From: Nitrospinota bacterium
GTDB lineage: Bacteria > Tectomicrobia > Entotheonellia > J063
Direction of reading: 5' to 3'
DNA: 6,133 nucleotides
Assembly (NCBI GenBank): GCA_003696125.1
Contig: RFHZ01000894.1
Coordinates: forward strand, 1-6,133
Position numbers and translations under genes: made by a program. Positions 1-5,177 of this stretch are shown piece after piece (within the stretch, counting starts at the first letter, position 1; the number at the start of each line of letters is the position of its first letter). Below the pieces are notes generated by a model, which had not been told where the DNA came from, did not search any database, and saw only the letters and a list, made by a program, of their open reading frames with translations.

Positions 1-552
1 GACCTGGCCATAGATCTCCTGCTCAAACGGGTGATCTTTGCCGACTTTGCCGGGGTAAGCGCCCAGGAGGTGGAAGACTACTACCGCACGCATCGAGAGA
101 AGTTTACCGAACCAGAAGCGGTCCAGGTCAGCATCATCCCAGCCGAAACCGAGGAGATGGCCCAGAAGGCAGTGGCAGCATTACAGACGGGCGAGGATGC
201 CATCACGCTTCCGGGAGAGCGCCAGATGACCCTATCGGCAAGAAGGGGATGGATCAAAAGGGGAGAGGTCGATCCTGCCCTGGAGGAAGTGGCCTTCTCC
301 TTACCAGAGGGCGAGATCGGTACGGTCAAGGTCCCGCTCGGCTACTACGTGGTTCGGGTAGAGGAGAAGAGGGCCAAACGGCAGAAACTGTTCCGGGAAG
401 TCAGAGAAGAGGCACGACGGGCCGCCTTGCAGCAGAAGTACCGGGATGTGTTGAAACAGTGGATCACAAAGCTACGGGAACGATCGTCGGTGCAGGTCGA
501 TGAGGCCATGATCGAACAGGCGATCGCCGCCTATGAGGCATCTATACGCTAG
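1..552 (+). CDS. SurA/PpiC-like peptidyl-prolyl isomerase-type chaperone, C-terminal part (5' end outside window)
   Basis: The frame is open from base 1, so the gene starts upstream; a GTG at 31 is in frame but lies inside a helix and is unlikely to be the start. 183 residues are visible. Visible residues about 20-36 (VSAQEVEDYYRTHREKFTEP) are the helix that precedes parvulin domains in the SurA/PpiC family. A shortened parvulin-like fold follows at about 38-123, with the recognisable segments RRGWIKRGEVDPALEEVAF, LPEGEIGTVKVPLGYY and VVRVEEKRAKR. A charged C-terminal helix pair (about 125-182) follows, as in the SurA-type chaperone domain. The two histidines typical of active parvulins are replaced: the HIL(V) position reads VSII and the GYHII position reads GYYVV. 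It may therefore act as a periplasmic chaperone rather than a catalyst (inference). It ends 33 nt before the 26-heme cytochrome on the same strand, which suggests a role in folding exported cytochromes. Family call good; activity uncertain. Confidence 0.8.
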   Translation, partial: DLAIDLLLKRVIFADFAGVSAQEVEDYYRTHREKFTEPEAVQVSIIPAETEEMAQKAVAALQTGEDAITLPGERQMTLSARRGWIKRGEVDPALEEVAFSLPEGEIGTVKVPLGYYVVRVEEKRAKRQKLFREVREEARRAALQQKYRDVLKQWITKLRERSSVQVDEAMIEQAIAAYEASIR

Positions 553-585
553 AGGATTCTTGCCGGTCAAGAGGGAGAAGAAACC

Positions 586-2559
586 GTGAAGCGTAACCTG
601 TTCTGCATCATTTCGATTCTGTTCGGCATAGCGCTCTTCTCTGTGCTCTCCTCCTGTACCCCTCCTCCCCGGAAACGGCCGGCTCGCTTTACTCCCAAGG
701 CGTGTGTAGAATGCCATGTCCAGGAGCAGAAGGCTTTTGCAGCGGCAAAGGTGGTTCACGCTCCGGTCAAGGCGGGAAAATGCGAGGAGTGCCATCAGCG
801 ACACGGCCTGGTAGGAGCCGTTATCCTGACCGAGAACAGTGCCCGGCTCTGCTACACCTGCCATGAGGAGCAGAAGACGCGTTTTGCCCAGGGAAAACCC
901 CATACCGCCCTTGTCGATGCAGGCGGGCAGGGGGTGAGCTGTACCCGCTGTCACGATCCTCATGCCGCAGAGCAAAAAGGACTGCTCAAAAAGACGGGAA
1001 ATGCCCTCTGTTTCTCCTGTCATGAGCCGGCGCTATTTACCCAGGGAGAGACACATATCCCTTCCACCGAGGACTGCCAGACCTGTCACGATCCCCATGC
1101 CTCCTCTGAACCGGACGTGCTGGTGCGCCCGGTGAGGGAGCTCTGCCGGGAATGTCATGACCTGCAGGACCCGCAGCTCCGCCAATCCCATGGGGGCTAT
1201 CCTGTACAGGAGACGAACTGTACAGGCTGCCATACGCCCCATGCTTCGACCGGGCCCAAGCTGATCCGCAAGCATGCCCATCCCCCCATGACCCAGATGG
1301 GGTGTGACAACTGTCACCTCGATCCGCAATCCTCTACTCCCTTCCAGACGGTGGCCAGGACCCCAGACCTCTGTCTCTCCTGTCACCAGGAACCGGGAGA
1401 GGGAGGGAAAGAGGAGGTCATCCATGCTCCTTTCCAGACCGGGGATTGTCTCCTCTGTCACGACCCGCATGCCACAGATTTCCCCGGCCAGTTGGTTTCC
1501 CAGGAAAAGACGATGTGCCTGTCCTGTCATGCTGATCTGGAGAAAGAGGGGGACGTCCCCCACCCACCGGCAGCAGAGAGATGTACCACCTGTCACAACC
1601 CGCACGCCTCTTCGCAAGGCTCTCTCCTGCGCAGGGCAGAGGGGGAACTCTGCCTCTCCTGCCACAAGGATACCGGCGCAGAGCTTGAATACCGCAACCT
1701 CCATCCCCCCTTTGCCGGCCAGGAGTGTACCGCCTGCCATGACCCGCACGGGGGCAAAGACAAGACCTTCCTGGTCTCCTCCTTCCCGGCACTCTGCTAC
1801 TCCTGTCACCAGGATAAGGAGGAAGAGTTTACCCGGGTCACCATCCATCAACCGGTGGCAGCAGGCGAGTGCAAGCGCTGTCATCTCCCCCATGCCAGCC
1901 AGGCAGAGTCTCTGCTGGTCTCAGAACCAGAAACCCTCTGCTTCACCTGTCATGCTGGCATGCGCAGCCGGAGCCAAGAGGAGACTGCTCACCCGCCCTT
2001 CCAGGAGGGGGAATGCCGTCTCTGCCACCTCCCCCATGCCAGCGATACCCCGCGACTGGTTACCGCCACCGGTACCTCCCTCTGCCTGGATTGCCATGGG
2101 GACCTCCTCCAGGGGGAGAGCATGCAGAGTGTCCATGCGCCGGTAAAGCAAGACTGCACCGCCTGTCATGATCCCCACGAGAGCCCGGTAGGGGCACAGC
2201 TCAAGCAGAGAGAACAGGAACTCTGCCTCTCCTGTCATGCCTCCCTGGCCGGTCGCATGAAGCAGCCGGGTGCGCTGGTGCATGCCCCGGCAGCCCAGGG
2301 CGAGTGTACCGTCTGCCATCAACCCCATGAGTCACCAGAACCTCATCTCCTCCAGGCCTCTCTGAGCGAGCTCTGCGCGATGTGTCACGATGAAACCGAA
2401 CCTCAGGCCGTAAAAGCCCATGGAGGATTTCAGGTGCAGGATACCCTCTGTACCAGTTGCCACACCCCCCATGTCGCCCAGGAGGAAAAAGGAGGCCTCT
2501 TTCATCCGGTTGTCCACAAACCATTTGCAGGAAAGGTATGCGAGGCGTGTCACAAATGA
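586..2559 (+). CDS. 26-heme doubled-CXXCH c-type cytochrome, lipoprotein
   Basis: The 657-residue product has a lipoprotein signal peptide: an MKR start, a hydrophobic core and the lipobox LSSC with the lipidated Cys at residue 24. Threonine at +2 gives no inner-membrane retention signal, so the outer membrane is the likely site. The rest is a chain of 26 CXXCH motifs from residue 40 to the penultimate residue. They mostly come as pairs: an LCxxCH heme, then H-x-P-(F/V)-xxG-x-CxxCH-x-PHAS, as in Paired_CXXCH_1 proteins. I count 29 histidines outside the CXXCH motifs, enough for bis-His ligation of every heme. There is no catalytic domain, so an electron conduit or store is likely (inference). 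The start is GTG with GGGAG at 573-577, 8 nt upstream. No ATG lies between the previous stop and this signal peptide. It is probably cotranscribed with the PPIase-like gene upstream and the 16-heme gene downstream. Pairing order: 3 pairs + triad (hemes 7-9), then 7 pairs + triad (24-26). Confidence 0.93.
   Translation: MKRNLFCIISILFGIALFSVLSSCTPPPRKRPARFTPKACVECHVQEQKAFAAAKVVHAPVKAGKCEECHQRHGLVGAVILTENSARLCYTCHEEQKTRFAQGKPHTALVDAGGQGVSCTRCHDPHAAEQKGLLKKTGNALCFSCHEPALFTQGETHIPSTEDCQTCHDPHASSEPDVLVRPVRELCRECHDLQDPQLRQSHGGYPVQETNCTGCHTPHASTGPKLIRKHAHPPMTQMGCDNCHLDPQSSTPFQTVARTPDLCLSCHQEPGEGGKEEVIHAPFQTGDCLLCHDPHATDFPGQLVSQEKTMCLSCHADLEKEGDVPHPPAAERCTTCHNPHASSQGSLLRRAEGELCLSCHKDTGAELEYRNLHPPFAGQECTACHDPHGGKDKTFLVSSFPALCYSCHQDKEEEFTRVTIHQPVAAGECKRCHLPHASQAESLLVSEPETLCFTCHAGMRSRSQEETAHPPFQEGECRLCHLPHASDTPRLVTATGTSLCLDCHGDLLQGESMQSVHAPVKQDCTACHDPHESPVGAQLKQREQELCLSCHASLAGRMKQPGALVHAPAAQGECTVCHQPHESPEPHLLQASLSELCAMCHDETEPQAVKAHGGFQVQDTLCTSCHTPHVAQEEKGGLFHPVVHKPFAGKVCEACHK
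703..1317 (+). repeat. 9-heme module of the 26-heme protein (hemes 1-9)
   Basis: Residues 40-244 carry three heme pairs and then a three-heme block at 187-244. In the block, CRECH is followed by SHGGYPV, CTGCHTPHAS, a HAHPP segment and CDNCH. The last heme lacks the usual x-P-H after it and is followed by a proline-rich linker without histidine. The same order, length and block end recur in the 16-heme protein (2727-3329), so this is a shared structural module. Confidence 0.7.
2374..2553 (+). repeat. second copy of the three-heme block (hemes 24-26)
   Basis: Residues 597-656 repeat the plan of residues 187-244: CAMCH, then AHGGFQV, CTSCHTPHV, a double-His segment (FHPVVHKPFAG) and CEACH, followed by one lysine and the stop. 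The HGG(F/Y)xVQ(D/E)T signature is found only in these two places in this protein, and a diverged form (AHGRFAVQ) in the 16-heme neighbour. Confidence 0.65.
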
Positions 2560-2609
2560 GAATGCTATCATCGATCCACGGTCTGTACAGGAAAGGGGTA
2601 TTGGTTACC

Positions 2610-3863
2610 ATGAAACGCACCTGCCTTATCCTACTCTGCGGATTACTCTTCTGGGGGACAGGCCTATTTCTGGGACCGGGTACGGGATGGGGAGCGGTTA
2701 AACTCAAGGCGCAGGGAGCAGCCCTCTGCCTCATGTGCCATGCCGATCTCAAGGAGAAGCTCGCCCAACCCCATGTGCACACGCCGGTCAAGCAGGGGAA
2801 CTGCCAGGGTTGTCATAACCCGCATACGGCGAAATTCCCGAAGCTTCTGTCCCGGACAGGGACCGAACTCTGCTATGCGTGCCATCGCCGAGAGGAAAGA
2901 GCCTTTGCCCAACGCAGTGTCCATCGACCGGTCCTGGAGGGGAACTGTACCGCCTGTCACGATCCCCATGCCAGTGGCGAAAAATTCCAACTCGTCCGCG
3001 CAGGGGGAGCGCTCTGCCTGCGCTGTCACCAGGAGCTGAGCCTGAAAGCCAGAAATGTCCTCCATCCCCCTTTTGCCCGGGGGGACTGCCTGCGCTGTCA
3101 CAACCCGCATGCTTCCCCAGAACGTGCGCTGCTGGTGAAGCCGGCCCGGAGCCTCTGCCTGCGCTGCCATAATCCCGCACAGCCCAGGATAAAAAAGGCG
3201 CATGGACGTTTTGCCGTGCAGCAGGCCGCCTGTGAGCAGTGTCATGACCCGCACGGCTCAGACCAGCGGATCCTGGTAAAGGCCGTGGTTCATGCCCCTT
3301 TTGCCCAGGGGAGCTGTGCCGTCTGCCACCAGGTCTCTGGCCCAGACCCCAGGAGGACAATCCTGCAAGGGAAGGAACTCTGTCTCACCTGCCACACCCG
3401 CATGGCCCGGCAGATGGAAAAGAGCCATCTCCATCCCCCGGTGGCTGAAGGACGATGCACCACCTGTCACAATCCCCACGCTTCAGACGTCCAGGGGCTC
3501 CTGGTCGAGAAGGAGTGGAACCTCTGCCTCTCCTGTCATAGCGAGGTGGCGGAACGGCTGAAGGACTCCCCCTTTCACCATCCCCAAAAGGCGGGAAACG
3601 GCCGCTGTACCATCTGCCATAACCCTCATGGCTCTGAACAATCTTTTCTCTTTGCCGATGCCCCCCTCCAGGTCTGTGGAACCTGTCACAAAAGGCATGT
3701 CACCCTTTCCCATCCCATGGGCGAGGGGATCAACGATCCCCGCACCGGTGAGACCCTGACCTGTCTCTCCTGTCACGATCCCAAGGGGACAGACATCCCC
3801 TACTTCCTCCGCTTTCCCAAAGAGCGGGAACTCTGTATCCAGTGCCACAAGCAGTTGCGGTAG
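2610..3863 (+). CDS. 16-heme doubled-CXXCH c-type cytochrome, exported
   Basis: The 417-residue product has a Sec signal peptide: MKR start, hydrophobic core LILLCGLLFWGTGLFLG and likely cleavage after the Ala of GWGA at residue 29. It then has 16 CXXCH motifs between residues 40 and 413. Cys10 sits too early in the hydrophobic core for a convincing lipobox, so a soluble periplasmic or secreted protein is preferred. The frame is open back to an ATG at 2457, but that stretch overlaps the upstream gene out of frame and has no cytochrome features. The ATG at 2610 sits directly before the signal peptide, with AGGAAAGGGG about 11 nt upstream. Hemes 1-9 follow the same plan as in the 26-heme neighbour. 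Hemes 10-13 are ordinary pairs. Hemes 14-16 use a longer linker (CGTCH, LSHPMGEG, CLSCHDPKG, CIQCH), and heme 15 lacks the usual PH. I count 18 non-CXXCH histidines for 16 hemes. Likely a paralogue of the upstream cytochrome. Confidence 0.92.
   Translation: MKRTCLILLCGLLFWGTGLFLGPGTGWGAVKLKAQGAALCLMCHADLKEKLAQPHVHTPVKQGNCQGCHNPHTAKFPKLLSRTGTELCYACHRREERAFAQRSVHRPVLEGNCTACHDPHASGEKFQLVRAGGALCLRCHQELSLKARNVLHPPFARGDCLRCHNPHASPERALLVKPARSLCLRCHNPAQPRIKKAHGRFAVQQAACEQCHDPHGSDQRILVKAVVHAPFAQGSCAVCHQVSGPDPRRTILQGKELCLTCHTRMARQMEKSHLHPPVAEGRCTTCHNPHASDVQGLLVEKEWNLCLSCHSEVAERLKDSPFHHPQKAGNGRCTICHNPHGSEQSFLFADAPLQVCGTCHKRHVTLSHPMGEGINDPRTGETLTCLSCHDPKGTDIPYFLRFPKERELCIQCHKQLR
2727..3329 (+). repeat. 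9-heme module of the 16-heme protein (hemes 1-9)
   Basis: Residues 40-240 hold three heme pairs and a triad at 183-240: CLRCH, AHGRFAVQ, CEQCHDPHG, VVHAPFAQG and CAVCH, then a linker without histidine (SGPDPRRT). The module starts at the same residue number (40) and has nearly the same length (201 against 205) as its counterpart in the 26-heme protein. Confidence 0.7.
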
Positions 3864-3895
3864 GCCGTGATCTCACCTCAGATCCCTGGAGGCCA

Positions 3896-3923
3896 GCTTC
3901 TCCCCTCTCTCCGAAGCGGGGAG
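3896..3923 (+). other. overlapping, mutually exclusive short hairpins
   Basis: GCTTC (3896-3900) can pair with GAAGC (3913-3917), or CTCCCC (3900-3905) with GGGGAG (3918-3923). They share base 3900 and overlap in position, so only one is likely to form at a time. No run of T follows, so it is not an intrinsic terminator. A factor-dependent stop or 3' end structure for the 16-heme transcript is possible but unproven. Confidence 0.25.
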
Positions 3924-4003
3924 CCCCTCTCAGAATGCAAAACAAAAAAACATATCAAAAATACTAAAGAGAATGAGGGTAATTGCCGATAAAAAAAGCA
4001 AAA

Positions 4004-4015
4004 GGTACCGGTACC
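4004..4015. promoter_or_regulatory. perfect 12-bp palindrome, possible operator
   Basis: GGTACCGGTACC is its own reverse complement and also a direct duplication of GGTACC. It lies in A-rich intergenic DNA, just upstream of the -10-like boxes at 4020-4037, where a dimeric regulator could bind. No known operator is recognised. Confidence 0.3.
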
Positions 4016-4019
4016 AAGT

Positions 4020-4037
4020 TATTATATAGACTAAAAT
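4020..4037 (+). promoter_or_regulatory. candidate -10 boxes
   Basis: TATTAT (4020-4025) and TAAAAT (4032-4037) each match the sigma-70 -10 consensus TATAAT at five of six positions. At the right spacing upstream neither has a good TTGACA-like -35 box, so a promoter here would be activator-dependent or use another sigma factor. No -24/-12 sigma-54 element is visible. Confidence 0.3.
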
Positions 4038-4054
4038 TAAGGAGTATCAGGAAA

Positions 4055-4065
4055 AAAGGAGGTGA
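4055..4065 (+). promoter_or_regulatory. perfect Shine-Dalgarno deciding the TTG start
   Basis: AAAGGAGGTGA is fully complementary to the 3' end of 16S rRNA. The GGAGG core ends 7 nt before the TTG at 4070. The nearby ATG at 4066 is in another frame and too close. This site therefore places the NHL gene start at 4070 rather than at the upstream in-frame TTG (3983). Confidence 0.85.
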
Positions 4066-4069
4066 ATGT

Positions 4070-5119
4070 TTGTCCCCCAGGCTCCGGTGTTGCGTGCTGT
4101 TCTTTGTCCTGGCTGCTCTGGGAGTATCCTTTCCTCCACGGCCGATGGTGGCCGAGGGGGCAGAACGAGGTGGAGAGGTGCTCTATCTTGAGCCGATACG
4201 CCTCGTCTACCGCCAGGTGGAAGGGATCTATCTGAAGAATCCCTGCGGAGTCTTTGTCGATCCGGGGCGGGAAGAGGTCTATGTGGCTGACACCATGAAC
4301 GATCTGGTGGCAGTCTACGACCGGGACGGGGTTCCGCTCTTCGCCTTTGGGTATAACGGAGAGTTTAAGGAGCCGGTAAAGGCGGTTGCCGATCCGCAAG
4401 GTCGTATCTATGTCCTGACCAAAACCGGCAGGGCCATCAAGGTCTTTAACTACCGGGGAGAGTACCAGCAGGACTTCCCCTTCCCAGGCGTAGAGACCGC
4501 AGTGCTCCCCACGGCACTGACCGTGGACCGGAGAGGATACCTCTACATTGCTGATGCGAACAGTGGCCAGATACTGGTCTACGATCCGGAATACCGCTTG
4601 CAGTTGCGCTTCGGCAAGAAAGGGAATGGCCGCGGTCGTTTCATGAGGGTGCAGGCCATAGCCGTAGACCGGGAAGGGGAGATCTACGTTGTGGACGCCA
4701 GGGGGGTTCCTGTGCAGGTCTTCAGTCCCCAGGGAGAATTCCTGCGGGCATGGGGAGAGCATGCGGCGGGCCCCCAGAACTTCTCCTTCCCCAGTGGAAT
4801 AACCATAGATCAGGAGGGCCGGGTCATCATCGCCGACACCCTGCGGCAAACGATCCAGGTCTTCAGCAAAGAGGGGCAATTCCTCGGCCGGTACGGCGGT
4901 CTGGGTTCTCAGCCGGGAGCGGTCGCCTTTCCCATGGATGTGGCCGCGGATGGAGATGGGAGGATCTACGTGGTAGAACGGGTAGGAAGCAGGCTCCAGA
5001 TCATGCAGCAGCGCCTGGTGAACGGGAAAAGGGCGATGAAGAATGCCATCGATCCCGAACGCATCAGGCGAGAACTCCGGCGTTCCATCTCTGCCCTCGT
5101 GTGGAACATCCCGAGGTGA
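4070..5119 (+). CDS. exported NHL-repeat six-bladed beta-propeller protein
   Basis: 349 residues from a TTG start set by the Shine-Dalgarno at 4055-4065. The N-terminus is a signal peptide: RLR, then hydrophobic VLFFVLAALGVSF, with probable cleavage near VAEGA (residues 27-31). Six NHL repeats follow, each with the family pattern of P-x-x(V/I)-x-V-D-x-x-G-x-(I/L)-Y-V-A-D and V-x-V-F/Y-x-x-x-G. They lie at about residues 56-94, 99-138, 146-183, 191-230, 238-276 and 286-316. Together they can close a six-bladed propeller. The basic tail (317-349, with ERIRRELRRS) is helical in character. There are no CXXCH motifs and no catalytic motif is recognised. NHL proteins act as protein-binding platforms. 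As I recall, an NHL gene also neighbours omcS in Geobacter, so a role in placing or assembling the next gene's cytochrome is plausible (inference). The gap to that gene is 58 nt, consistent with an operon. Confidence 0.88.
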   Translation: MSPRLRCCVLFFVLAALGVSFPPRPMVAEGAERGGEVLYLEPIRLVYRQVEGIYLKNPCGVFVDPGREEVYVADTMNDLVAVYDRDGVPLFAFGYNGEFKEPVKAVADPQGRIYVLTKTGRAIKVFNYRGEYQQDFPFPGVETAVLPTALTVDRRGYLYIADANSGQILVYDPEYRLQLRFGKKGNGRGRFMRVQAIAVDREGEIYVVDARGVPVQVFSPQGEFLRAWGEHAAGPQNFSFPSGITIDQEGRVIIADTLRQTIQVFSKEGQFLGRYGGLGSQPGAVAFPMDVAADGDGRIYVVERVGSRLQIMQQRLVNGKRAMKNAIDPERIRRELRRSISALVWNIPR

Positions 5120-5161
5120 TAGAGGGAACGAGCAGACGAGAAGTGTTAAGCCGGATAATAG

Positions 5162-5170
5162 AAAGGAGGG
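5162..5170 (+). promoter_or_regulatory. Shine-Dalgarno of the OmcS-like cytochrome
   Basis: AAAGGAGGG with the GGAGG core (5165-5169) 8 nt before the ATG at 5178. It fixes the start of the edge-truncated gene and predicts strong translation. Confidence 0.8.
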
Positions 5171-5177
5171 AACCAAA

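Larger units (their letters stand above)
3864..4069 (+). promoter_or_regulatory. 206-nt intergenic region, probable promoter region of the NHL/nanowire unit
   Basis: No gene is supported here. The left part (to about 3935) is GC-rich and holds short inverted repeats. The right part (about 3938-4057) is abruptly A-rich, unlike every coding region in the window. The A-rich part contains a perfect palindrome (4004-4015) and several -10-like boxes, and it ends in a perfect Shine-Dalgarno. This is the only long gap between same-strand genes here, so it probably separates two transcription units. No T-tract terminator for the upstream genes is visible, so read-through is possible. Confidence 0.5.

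Noticed and set aside
1033-1893. 286-residue minus-strand open frame within the 26-heme gene, and similar ones at 472-1023, 2201-2791 and 2664-3254
   Set aside because: They mirror the repeated CXXCH codons, giving repetitive VTG/GEAE/GMR-type peptides, and no ribosome site or family is recognisable.
703-2556. CRISPR-like or satellite repeat array
   Set aside because: The periodic similarity is coding, in frame and imperfect, and comes from recurring heme-binding motifs.
2457-2609. N-terminal extension of the 16-heme protein from an upstream ATG
   Set aside because: It overlaps the 26-heme gene out of frame, lacks a ribosome site and would bury the signal peptide that starts at 2610.
3973-4029. 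18-codon open frame (MRVIADKKSKRY...) as a leader peptide
   Set aside because: It has only a weak AAAGAGA directly against the ATG, no regulatory codon run and no paired terminator or antiterminator.
3864-4069. GEMM-type (cyclic dinucleotide) riboswitch upstream of the NHL/nanowire unit
   Set aside because: I looked because such riboswitches precede electron-transfer genes in Geobacter, but I could not find the conserved core or the tetraloop-receptor hairpins. A covariance-model search would settle it.
5154-5159. GATAAT as a -10 box for a separate promoter of the OmcS-like gene
   Set aside because: There is no -35-like box at suitable spacing, and the 58-nt gap with a strong Shine-Dalgarno fits cotranscription with the NHL gene.
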